Position numbers and translations under genes: made by a program. DNA of 64,000 bases, taken from contig JBBRAX010000002.1 of NCBI GenBank assembly GCA_038206395.1, positions 186,001-250,000 on the forward strand, written 5' to 3'. Numbering within the stretch: position 1 is the stretch's first letter; each line of letters starts with the position of its first letter. The notes under the pieces are model-generated. The model saw nothing but the letters and a program-made list of their open reading frames with translations. It did no database searches and was not told where the DNA came from. This document shows, one piece after another, positions 47,155 through 55,192 of this stretch. The DNA is from JAGSPQ01 sp038206395. Lineage in GTDB: Bacteria; Myxococcota; Myxococcia; Myxococcales; Myxococcaceae.

Positions 47155-48411
47155 GTGGCGTCTGTCACTCGAAACATCGGCCTGTCGCTGGGCGCCGACA
47201 TCTGTTGGCCCATCTGCTTCGAAGAGATCATGAAGCGGCTGAAGCTGCGCATTCCGTGGAAGGGAGACACCGTCGACTTCAAGGTCGAGCGCGTCACCAT
47301 CGAGCCCTTCGCGATGAAGCAGGCGGTAAAGTACGACGTCGTCGTCGACCGCCTCACCCACTGGTACGGCTCGACCCGCGAGTGGATCAAGAAGGGCGTG
47401 TTGATGGACGGGCTCTACGTCTTCAACAACCCGTGGGCCGTGCAGTCGATGGAAAAGCACACCAGCTACGCCGCGATGACGGCGCTGGGCATGCCGATTC
47501 CCGAGACGTGGATGGTGCCCCCGAAGTCGTACGAAGAGCTGCCCGACCTCAAGGTGACGCTGCGCCAGTACGCGAAGCTGTTCGACCTCGGCGAGGTCGG
47601 CAGGAAGATAGGCTACCCGATGTTCATGAAGCCGTACGACGGCGGCGGGTGGAAGGGCGTCAGCCGGATCAAGGACGAGGCGGCGCTGCGCAAGGCCTAC
47701 GAAGAATCGGGCAAGGCGCTGATGCATCTGCAGAAGGCCGTCGAGCCGTATGACCGCTTCGTGCGCACCATCGGCTTCGGGCCGCAGACGACCTCGGTGC
47801 TCTACGACCCCGACGCGCCGCTGCACGACCGCTACACGATGCAGCGCAACTTCGTCTCGGACGCTGACTTGAAGGTCCTTCGCGACACGACCCTGACCAT
47901 CAACGCGTTCTTCGGTTGGGAGTTCAACTCGTGCGAGGCGCTTCGCAAGGAGGGCGTCTGGTACCCGATCGACTTTGCCAACCCGTGCCCCGACTCGCAG
48001 GTGACCTCGCTGCACTACCACTTCCCGTGGATGGTGAAGGCGTACCTGAAGTGGTCGATTTACTGCGCCACCACCAAGCGGAAGATGCGCAAGGCGTTCG
48101 ACTGGGAACCCTTCTACGACATCGCGCGGTTGCCCCTGCCCTACGCCGAGAAGCTCGACCGTTACGGCGAGCTCGCGCGCCAGCGGCTCGAGGCCGATCA
48201 GTTCGAAGAGTTCGCCGGCACGCACCTGGCCAACGTCGACGAGGTCGCGTGGGAATTCTTTGCGACCGACGCGGCGAAGGAAGCGATTCGCAAGAAGGTG
48301 ACCGCGCTGTTCCCCGCCCACGAGGTCGAGCCCTTCACCGAGCTCTTCTTCAAGCGGATCCAGGCGTGGCGCGCTGACCAGGAAACCCCGAAAGCGGCGG
48401 TGAAGAAGTGA
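47155..48411 (+). CDS. ATP-grasp ligase, divergent type (copy 2 in the cluster)
   Basis: 418 residues from the GTG at 47155, with AGGGGG 8 bases upstream; a TTG at 47149 is closer to the same site. ATP-grasp features: GYPMFMKPYDGGGWKGVSRI, and a late EALRKEGVWYPIDFANPCPD block with acidic metal ligands. It is not close to the other three ATP-grasp proteins. It may join a different amino acid. A GTGA overlap couples it to the esterase gene that follows. Confidence 0.75.
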   Translation: MASVTRNIGLSLGADICWPICFEEIMKRLKLRIPWKGDTVDFKVERVTIEPFAMKQAVKYDVVVDRLTHWYGSTREWIKKGVLMDGLYVFNNPWAVQSMEKHTSYAAMTALGMPIPETWMVPPKSYEELPDLKVTLRQYAKLFDLGEVGRKIGYPMFMKPYDGGGWKGVSRIKDEAALRKAYEESGKALMHLQKAVEPYDRFVRTIGFGPQTTSVLYDPDAPLHDRYTMQRNFVSDADLKVLRDTTLTINAFFGWEFNSCEALRKEGVWYPIDFANPCPDSQVTSLHYHFPWMVKAYLKWSIYCATTKRKMRKAFDWEPFYDIARLPLPYAEKLDRYGELARQRLEADQFEEFAGTHLANVDEVAWEFFATDAAKEAIRKKVTALFPAHEVEPFTELFFKRIQAWRADQETPKAAVKK

Positions 48412-49142
48412 AGATGACCGGACGATGGTTCTCGAAGCGTCTGCAGCGCGAGGCGACCCTGGCGCGCTGGGGCCACTTCGGCACGCCGGTGCTGCTGTTC
48501 CCCACGGCCGGCGGCGACGCGGAAGAGGTGGAAAGGTTCCTGATGATGCAGGTGCTCGCTCCGTTCATCGAGGCGGGGAAGATCAAGGTCTACTCTTGCG
48601 ACAGCGTCGCCGGCCGCGCGATGGTCGAACAGGAAGGCTCGCCGCAACACCGGCAGTGGCTCTTGAACCAGTTTCACCAGTACGTGAGGCACGAGGTGGT
48701 GCCCGCGATTCGCAAGGACTGCGGCAACCCGGGCATCGAGATCGTCTCGGCCGGGGCCTCGATCGGAGCCTTCCACGCCGTCGCCGCCGTCTGCCGCTTT
48801 CCCGACGTCTTCAGCAAGGCGATCGCCATGTCGGGCACCTACGACCTGCGCCGCTTCTTCGGCACCGACCACTTCGTCGACGACTACTGGGTCTCGTCCC
48901 CTGTTCATTTCGTCCCCACCCTGGCAGGGCCGCACCTCGAGAAGCTGCGCACCTGCTTCATCCTGATGGCCTCGGGAGAAGGAAAAGCCGAAGACATTTC
49001 AGAGTCCTGGGCGATGGCCCGGGCCCTCGGAAGGCAAGGAATCCCGAACCGGGTCGACAGCTGGGGCAAGGAAACGCCCCATGACTGGGTGACCTGGCGG
49101 GCGATGCTGCCGAAGTACGTGCAGGAACTCCTCGTCCGCTGA
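48408..49142 (+). CDS. Esterase-like alpha/beta hydrolase
   Basis: 244 residues from a GTG (GTGA overlap); an ATG lies 6 bases downstream. This is an S-formylglutathione-hydrolase/esterase-D-type fold: LLFPTAGGDAEE near the oxyanion region, GASIGAFHAV with the nucleophile Ser, and TPHDWVTWR with the probable His. It lacks the N-terminal domain of the 45996 protein. There is no signal peptide. It probably acts on the same pathway as the neighbouring ligases. Confidence 0.8.
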   Translation: MKMTGRWFSKRLQREATLARWGHFGTPVLLFPTAGGDAEEVERFLMMQVLAPFIEAGKIKVYSCDSVAGRAMVEQEGSPQHRQWLLNQFHQYVRHEVVPAIRKDCGNPGIEIVSAGASIGAFHAVAAVCRFPDVFSKAIAMSGTYDLRRFFGTDHFVDDYWVSSPVHFVPTLAGPHLEKLRTCFILMASGEGKAEDISESWAMARALGRQGIPNRVDSWGKETPHDWVTWRAMLPKYVQELLVR

Positions 49143-49183
49143 GTCCCGCATTCGTGCTTTGATCTTCCGTTCAGGGGGTCGTT

Positions 49184-51106
49184 TTGGCCGAGAACACGCG
49201 TTCGCATAAAGACGTGCCGTCCGATGGGCACGAGGGCAAGAGCCGCCGCGACTTCATGCGGGCGCTGCTGGCCGACCTACGGGCGCTGGAAAGGATGCTG
49301 GAAGAAGGGCGCTTCGAGAAGGGCGTGAAGCGCATCGGCGCCGAGCTCGAGCTCTTCATCACCGACAAGGCCTTTCAGCCAGTGGCCGGCGTGCTGCCGC
49401 TGCTCGACAAGCTCAAAGACCCGCACTTCACCACCGAGCTGGGCGCCTTTCAGATCGAGATGAACGCGGATCCGCAGGACTTCAAGACTGACGGCTTCGC
49501 GAAGATGGAGCAGCAGATCGTGACGCTGGTCGAGAAGAGCCGCAAGGCCGCTGAAGAGCTGAACTACCACGTGGTGATGACCGGCATCCTTCCGACCATT
49601 CGCAAGTCGGACCTCGGGATGTCGAACATGGTGCCGAGCCCGCGGTACCTCGCCCTGTCGAAAGCGGTGCAGGAACTTCGTGGGGGCGACTTCGAGTTTT
49701 CGATCAAGGGCCTCGACGAGCTCGTCATCGCGCACGACTCGGTGATGGTCGAGGCGTGCAACTCGTCCTTCCAGGTGCACCTGCAGGTCGACGCCGATCA
49801 GTTCGCCCGCCAGTACAACCTCGCCCAGGTCCTCGCCGGCCCGCTGCTGTCAACCGCGACGAACTCGCCGCTGTTGTTCGGAAAAAGGCTCTGGTACGAG
49901 ACGCGCATCGCGCTGTTCCAGCAGGCGGTGGACACTCGCAGCAAGACGCAGCACGCGCGAGACCAGTCGGCCCGCGTTACCTTCGGCAGCCGCTTCGTCG
50001 ATAAGTCGATCATCGAGATCTTCAAGGAAGACATCACCCGCTTCCGCACGTTGGTCGGCACGGACCTCGACGAAGACCCCCAGGCGGTCTTGAACCAGGG
50101 CAAGGCCCCGCAGCTCAAGGCGCTGCGCCTTCACAACGGCACCATCTACCGGTGGAACCGCGCCTGCTACGGAATCATCGACGGCAAGCCGCACCTGCGC
50201 ATCGAGAACCGCGTGATGCCGTCGGGCCCGAGCGTCATCGACGAGGTCGCCAACGCGGCCTTCTGGTGCGGGCTGATGGTCGAGCTCAGCCACCAGTACG
50301 AAGACATCACCAGGCACATCGACTTCGATCACGCGCAGGGCAACTTCTACGCGGCGGCGCGTGAAGGCCTCGGCGCCCACTTCAGCTGGCTCGATGGCCG
50401 CGAGACGCTGGCCTCGAAGCTGGTGCTCGACGAGCTCATTCCCGCGGCGGAAGCAGGCCTGAGGCGCCAGGGCGTCGATGAGGGCGACATCAAGCGGTAC
50501 ATCGGCACCATCGACGAACGCGTGCGCACCGGCCGCACGGGCTCGCGGTGGTTCCTCTCGTCGCTGCAGGCGATGAAGGACAAGGGGTCGATGGGTGAAA
50601 GGCAGAACGCGCTGGTCGCCGCGACGGTGCAGCGGCAAGCGTCTCTGCGTCCCGTTTCCGAGTGGGAACGCGCGCGCCTCGACGAGGCCAGCACGCTGAG
50701 CCACAACTACATGCGGGTGGATCAGCACATGACCACCGACCTGTTCACGGTTCACGCCGACGACGCCGTCGACCTGGTGGCGAACCTGATGGGGTGGGAA
50801 CGCATTCGCCATGTCCCCGTCGAAGACAAGAACCACAAGCTCATCGGCCTCGTCTCGTACCGCCAGGTGCTGCGCTTCCTCACCATGGGCGGAGCGACGA
50901 AAGATGCCGCCGTCTCGGAAATCATGAAGGCCGACGTCATCACCGTCACGCCCGAGACCTCGACGCTCGAGGCGATTCAGCTGATGCGCCGATACCGAAT
51001 CGGCTGCCTGCCCGTGCTGCAGAACGGCCGGCTCGTGGGCGTCGTCACCGAAGAGAACTTCCTCAAGATCTCTGGCGACCTGCTCGAGCAGAAGCTGAAG
51101 GGTTAG
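49184..51106 (+). CDS. GCS2-family glutamate-cysteine-ligase-like protein with C-terminal CBS domain pair
   Basis: 640 residues from a TTG, with AGGGGG 5 bases upstream. A GCS2-type amidoligase domain fills residues about 45-420: GAELELFITDK, the ATP/Mg-binding GAFQIEMN block, CNSSFQVHLQV and a late RIENRVMPSGPS. Two CBS repeats occupy about 512-632 (MTTDLFTVHADDAV, MKADVITVTPET), which in other proteins bind adenine nucleotides. The enzyme should form a gamma-glutamyl or similar amide under nucleotide control. The fusion is unusual. Confidence 0.85.
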   Translation: MAENTRSHKDVPSDGHEGKSRRDFMRALLADLRALERMLEEGRFEKGVKRIGAELELFITDKAFQPVAGVLPLLDKLKDPHFTTELGAFQIEMNADPQDFKTDGFAKMEQQIVTLVEKSRKAAEELNYHVVMTGILPTIRKSDLGMSNMVPSPRYLALSKAVQELRGGDFEFSIKGLDELVIAHDSVMVEACNSSFQVHLQVDADQFARQYNLAQVLAGPLLSTATNSPLLFGKRLWYETRIALFQQAVDTRSKTQHARDQSARVTFGSRFVDKSIIEIFKEDITRFRTLVGTDLDEDPQAVLNQGKAPQLKALRLHNGTIYRWNRACYGIIDGKPHLRIENRVMPSGPSVIDEVANAAFWCGLMVELSHQYEDITRHIDFDHAQGNFYAAAREGLGAHFSWLDGRETLASKLVLDELIPAAEAGLRRQGVDEGDIKRYIGTIDERVRTGRTGSRWFLSSLQAMKDKGSMGERQNALVAATVQRQASLRPVSEWERARLDEASTLSHNYMRVDQHMTTDLFTVHADDAVDLVANLMGWERIRHVPVEDKNHKLIGLVSYRQVLRFLTMGGATKDAAVSEIMKADVITVTPETSTLEAIQLMRRYRIGCLPVLQNGRLVGVVTEENFLKISGDLLEQKLKG

Positions 51107-51110
51107 GTCT

Positions 51111-52325
51111 TCATCCGCCAGCGTACATCGTGATGTCCGTCGCCGCAGCGAAGGCCATCTTGTGCGCCTCGTCCCAGTCGGCGTGGCGCACCATCACGTG
51201 GCCGTCAGACAGCAGGGTGTTCTTCCAGTTGCGGCGCTGGGTGCCGGGGCGCAGCAGCTGCTCTTCCACCACCCAGTGGCCGAAGCGCTTCAGGTAGTCG
51301 TTCAGGCCCGTGATGCGGGTGATCTTCCCCTGCCCCAGGGCCCGCTTGAAGATGATGCCGGCGTTGAATTTCCGTTCGGTCGAACCCTCGAACGCGTGCC
51401 AGCAGACGACGCGCGCCCACTCGCGAAAGAGGTCGACGTCGCCGGTGTAGTTCATCTGATCGACGAGGTGCGCTCCGCCGGGACGACAGCCGATTTCGCC
51501 GAAGACAGCCTCGCCTTTCGGGGTCAGGAACCACTCCATGTGCGTGAAGCCGTCGCCCATGTTCAGCGCCTTGAGCACCTTGCGGCCCAGCTGGATGCCC
51601 TGCCGCTGCCGGCTCAGGTCGCGCACGGTGATGATGACTGGGCTGATCCACTCGTTGCTTCGCGCGATCAGCGGCGGCGGCAGGTACGCGGCGCAGTTCT
51701 CGTACAGCGGCACGCCTCCGACACAGATGGTGTCGTAGGTGAACTCTTCGCCCTGAATGAATTCCTCGCAGCTGGCCTCGGTGACGTGCCGCATCACCTT
51801 CAGCACCTGCTCGAACTCAGCCGCTGACGAGACCTTGTACGTGTCCGCGCTGCCGGCGCCCGAGATGGGCTTCAGAATGAGAGGGAAGCCGATCTTCTCG
51901 GCCGCGGCGCGCGTCTCGGCCTCGGTGCGAACGCGGAAGGAATGCGGCACGCGCAGGCCGGCCGCCTTGACGCGTTCCTTCATCAGCTGCTTGTCGCGAA
52001 AGCCGGTGACGGTGTCGACGGACATGCCGGGAATGCCGAACTTCTCGCGCAGTCGGGCGGCGAGGATCTGCAGCGGCTCCCAGTTGCTGATGATGTGGTC
52101 GACGCGCTTGCCGCGCAGCCAGCCGCCGACGCGCTCGATGACGTCATTCTCGTCCATGATGCGCGGCACCTGCAGGTAGTCGGCGAGGTGCGGCTTCAAG
52201 CTCACCGGCAGGCCCGCGCGAGGCGCATCGCCGACACCGAGTACGTTGGCGCCGACCTCGGCGAGACCGCGGGTGTACTGCTGCATTTCCGGCGGGTACT
52301 GCGGAGCGAGGAACACGACGTTCAT
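51111..52325 (-). CDS. ATP-grasp carboxylate-amine ligase, copy 3
   Basis: 404 residues from the ATG at 52325. It is parallel to the 43853 protein: NVVFLAPQYPPEMQQYTRGLAE at the N-terminus, LILKPISGAGSADTYKV, and HMEWFLTPKGEAVFGEIGCRPGG. It should use ATP to join a carboxylate to an amine. It runs opposite to the rest of the cluster, ends 4 bases from the GCS2-CBS gene, and starts 67 bases from copy 4. The shared divergent promoter region implies joint control. Confidence 0.85.
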   Translation of the reverse strand: MNVVFLAPQYPPEMQQYTRGLAEVGANVLGVGDAPRAGLPVSLKPHLADYLQVPRIMDENDVIERVGGWLRGKRVDHIISNWEPLQILAARLREKFGIPGMSVDTVTGFRDKQLMKERVKAAGLRVPHSFRVRTEAETRAAAEKIGFPLILKPISGAGSADTYKVSSAAEFEQVLKVMRHVTEASCEEFIQGEEFTYDTICVGGVPLYENCAAYLPPPLIARSNEWISPVIITVRDLSRQRQGIQLGRKVLKALNMGDGFTHMEWFLTPKGEAVFGEIGCRPGGAHLVDQMNYTGDVDLFREWARVVCWHAFEGSTERKFNAGIIFKRALGQGKITRITGLNDYLKRFGHWVVEEQLLRPGTQRRNWKNTLLSDGHVMVRHADWDEAHKMAFAAATDITMYAGG

Positions 52326-52392
52326 GGGCCTTTCAGAATAGCGCGATGTCCTGGCTCGACTCGGCCCAAGTCTTAGGGCTAGGTCTTGATTC

Positions 52393-53604
52393 ATGAGAAC
52401 CGTCGTCTTCGTCGCCCCCTACCCCGCCGCAGCCAGTATGCGTTTTGCCCGCTCGTACGCCGAGCTGAAGGGCGTTCGCCTGATCGGCCTGGTGCAGAAA
52501 GAGCCCCGCGGTGAAGCGGCAGCGCCGTTCGCCGACTTCGTGCATGTCACCGATGCGCTCGACCCGCGGCAACTGGTGATCGCGACTGAGAAGGTGCGCA
52601 AGAAGTACGGCGGCCTGCACCAGGTGGTGGGCGTGCTCGAGCCGCTGCAGGTGCCGCTGGCCGAGGTGCGCGAGCACTTCGGAATTCCAGGCACGGACCC
52701 GAAGACGGCGGACTTGTTCCGCGACAAGGCGCGGATGAAGGACGCGCTGCGGGCGGCCGACCTGCCCTGCGCACGGCATCAGCTGATTGCGTCGCTCGCC
52801 GACGCGGTGGCCTTCATCCAGAAGGTGGGCCTGCCGATCGTGATGAAGCCGCCGGCGGGAGCGGGCTGCAAGGCGACGTGGCGCATCCGGACGCTCGAAG
52901 AGCTGAAGGGCGCGATCGATGCCGTGCATCCCACCATGCAGAACCCGACGCTGGCCGAAGAATTCTTGAAGGGCCGCGAGTACTGCTTCGACACCATCAC
53001 GGTGAAGGGCAAGGTGATGTTCGAGAACGTGTCGCGCTACTTCCCGGGGCCGCTCGAGGTCACCGAGAACGCGTGGATTCAGTGGGCGGTGATTCTGCCG
53101 CGCGTGTTGACGCCGGATCTCGACGACGCGCGAATCATGGGGCGGAAGGCGATCAAGGCCCTGGGCCTCGGCACGGGCTTTACGCACATGGAATGGTTCC
53201 GCCGCGAAGACGGCTCACTGGCGATCGGTGAAATTGCCGCGCGTCCACCCGGCGCGAACTTCGTCGAGATGATGGGCTTCGCGCACGACGCTGACATGTA
53301 CAAGGCGTGGGCGCGGGCGGTGGCAGACAACGCGTTCGACGGTCCTTTCGAACGGAAGTACTCGGTGGGTTGTGCCTACCTGCGCGGCATCGGCAGCGGG
53401 CGCGTGCGCCGGGTCACGGGCGCGAAGGAAGCGAACGCGCGCGTCGGAAAGCTGGTGGTGAAGTCGAAGCTGCCGAAGGTCGGCCAGCCGAAGTCGGACC
53501 ACTACGAGGGCGATGGCTACGTGATCGTGCGCCACCCCGACACGGAAGTGGTGAAGGCGGCGGTGAAGACGATCATCGAGACGATTCGCATCGAGTACGC
53601 CTGA
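52393..53604 (+). CDS. ATP-grasp carboxylate-amine ligase, copy 4
   Basis: 403 residues. N-terminal segment TVVFVAPYPAAASMRFARSYAE, ATP-grasp core with IVMKPPAGAGCKATWRI, and HMEWFRREDGSLAIGEIAARPPG with the metal-binding Glu. It is of the same subfamily as copies 1 and 3, and the three likely arose by duplication. Its stop shares one base with the next start (TGATG). The substrates cannot be told from sequence. Confidence 0.85.
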   Translation: MRTVVFVAPYPAAASMRFARSYAELKGVRLIGLVQKEPRGEAAAPFADFVHVTDALDPRQLVIATEKVRKKYGGLHQVVGVLEPLQVPLAEVREHFGIPGTDPKTADLFRDKARMKDALRAADLPCARHQLIASLADAVAFIQKVGLPIVMKPPAGAGCKATWRIRTLEELKGAIDAVHPTMQNPTLAEEFLKGREYCFDTITVKGKVMFENVSRYFPGPLEVTENAWIQWAVILPRVLTPDLDDARIMGRKAIKALGLGTGFTHMEWFRREDGSLAIGEIAARPPGANFVEMMGFAHDADMYKAWARAVADNAFDGPFERKYSVGCAYLRGIGSGRVRRVTGAKEANARVGKLVVKSKLPKVGQPKSDHYEGDGYVIVRHPDTEVVKAAVKTIIETIRIEYA

Positions 53605-54527
53605 TGCTCGACCTCGACAGCACGCTGAGCTCCGTCGATGGGGTCTGTGACATCGAGGTGCATCGGCCGGCGTCAACGCCGCGCGGCTGGCTGTTGATTG
53701 AAGTGCCGCACGGAGCGACCCGCACGTCCGACTACGCGATGTTGTCGCGGCGGTTGAAGAGCGAGTTGCCGGCGCAGCTCGACCACTTCTTCTACGTGAA
53801 CACGGACATCGGAGCGCCAGAAGGGGCGCAGTGGCTCGGTCGGTCTTTGAGCGCGTACGGCTTCGGCGTGGTGGTGGCGCGGTGCCTGATTCCGCGAACA
53901 TTCATCGACACGAACCGGGTGATCACAAAGGCGACGGGCGGGAAGCTGGTCGACGGGATGACGCCGGCGGTGCCTGGCTACATCGGGAATGCGGGCGATG
54001 CGTCGATGCTGATCGTGATGCACAGCGTCTACCACGCGGTGGTGAGCGCGGCGTACGCGGCGGTGTGCGGGAAGGCGAACGGGCTCGCGTTGCAGCTGCA
54101 CTCGTTTGCGCCGAAGTCGGTGAGCGTCGAGAAGACGGATGCGAGCATCGTGGAAGCGCTGCACGCAGCGTACGTGCCCGAGGTCTACGCGAAGTGGCCT
54201 GATCGGCCGGCAGTGGATTTGATCAGCGCGACTCCCGACGGGAGCTTTAAGTCGGCGCCGCATCTGTGCTCGGCGTTGCGAGCGGCGTACCTGGAAGCGG
54301 GAATCGTCGCGGAGGAGAACGCGACGTACCACCTGCACCCGTCGACGATGGGGCTGTTCTATGCAAAGGCGCACGCGGATCAGGTGCTGTGCGTGGAGTT
54401 GAATCGCGGGCTGCTGGCGGAACCGTTCGTGCCGTTCGGAGAGTCGCCGATCTCGGCTGAGAAGGTCGAACGGCTGGTGGCTCCGATCGGGCGGGTGCTG
54501 GGCGACGCGTTGGGTCAGCGCGGCTGA
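53604..54527 (+). CDS. N-formylglutamate-amidohydrolase-like protein
   Basis: 307 residues. The pattern fits the FGase family: LIEVPHGATRTSDYAML near the N-terminus, FFYVNTDIGAPEGAQWL, a HSVYHAVV helix, and VLCVELNRGLL near the end, where Glu and His residues would bind zinc. It is translationally coupled to ATP-grasp copy 4. In this setting it probably removes an acyl or glutamyl group from the pathway product. The family call is moderate because the usual PHSG motif is changed. Confidence 0.6.
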   Translation: MLDLDSTLSSVDGVCDIEVHRPASTPRGWLLIEVPHGATRTSDYAMLSRRLKSELPAQLDHFFYVNTDIGAPEGAQWLGRSLSAYGFGVVVARCLIPRTFIDTNRVITKATGGKLVDGMTPAVPGYIGNAGDASMLIVMHSVYHAVVSAAYAAVCGKANGLALQLHSFAPKSVSVEKTDASIVEALHAAYVPEVYAKWPDRPAVDLISATPDGSFKSAPHLCSALRAAYLEAGIVAEENATYHLHPSTMGLFYAKAHADQVLCVELNRGLLAEPFVPFGESPISAEKVERLVAPIGRVLGDALGQRG

Positions 54528-54531
54528 ACGA

Positions 54532-54714
54532 TCACCACTGAATCGACAGTGAGCCGGCGTCAGGCTTGTTGCTGGCGCTGTTCCCGGCGTCAGGCGGGCT
54601 GGGCCAGATCGAAGGCAGTCCCACGACATGCCCGAACTGCCGACCCGCGTCGCCCTGCGCGAGCGCCGCAGTCGCGACCAGGGCACCGGCGATGAGAATG
54701 ATGAGCTTGCGCAT
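54532..54714 (-). CDS. Small secreted peptide (60 residues)
   Basis: 60 residues. A signal peptide (MRKLIILIAGALVATAALA) is followed by about 40 residues with two PDAG motifs (SPPDAGNS and KPDAGSLS) and a C-terminal Trp. No domain is known. It is convergent with the amidohydrolase-like gene at a 4-base gap. It could be an unrelated lipoprotein-like fragment or a substrate of the cluster. No strong ribosome-binding site is seen at its start. Confidence 0.45.
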   Translation of the reverse strand: MRKLIILIAGALVATAALAQGDAGRQFGHVVGLPSIWPSPPDAGNSASNKPDAGSLSIQW

Positions 54715-55192
54715 GGGGCATGCAGTAACGCCCAGCCGCCCGAGAAACGCGAGAATCTGGCCGGCGCCCCCCCCCCGCGCGGGCGCCCCGCGGGCCCACG
54801 ACCCCAAGTGACGTCCGTCGGTGCGTCGGTGCATCGGTGCGTCGGTGCGTCGGTGCGTCGGACCGTCGGACCGTCCGACCGTCGGACCGTCGGACCGTCG
54901 GACCGTCGGACCGTCGGTTTGCACGTGCTCCGGAGCGATCGTTGCACTGCGGGGAGGCGGGGGCCGGGTCGGATTTCCAAGTCGGCGAACCCACGGGGGA
55001 AAATCCAATGAGCAAGTACTCGAACACGGGGAGGGTCTGAACGATCGGAGACTGATCGTCCAATTGGCCAGATCCAACGCGGCGGAGCGAACCCGAATCG
55101 TGTGCGTTGGCGAAGCCCACTGCTGGGAGCGGAGACGTACGCCAGCAGCGCCGGCCGGGCCGGAACGTCACCCGTCTGCGCTCGCATCGACC
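54715..55192. other. Gene-poor intergenic region
   Basis: 478 bases between the small peptide gene and the beta-helix gene. It holds a run of ten C at 54767-54776, the tandem 8-mer array, and a 10-codon open frame at 55008-55040 preceded by GGGGGA and followed by a hairpin (ACGATC/GATCGT, 55041-55059). The open frames across the repeats have no support as genes. No tRNA or transposon end is seen. Confidence 0.6.
54817..54920. repeat. 8-bp tandem repeat array, about 13 units
   Basis: Thirteen 8-base units lie in tandem: five of the GTCGGTGC type (one varied to ATCGGTGC) at 54817-54856, then eight of the GTCGGACC type (one varied to GTCCGACC, the last ending in TTT) at 54857-54920. The period is not a multiple of three, so any overlapping reading frame would shift with copy number. 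There is no spacer pattern, so it is not a CRISPR. It is a likely site of replication slippage. Confidence 0.9.

Noticed and set aside
54767..54776. Run of ten C as a frameshift or phase-variation site
   Set aside because: It lies outside any supported gene, so no gene product would be affected.
54817..54920. CRISPR-like repeat array
   Set aside because: The 8-base units are directly adjacent with no spacers, and no cas-like gene is near.
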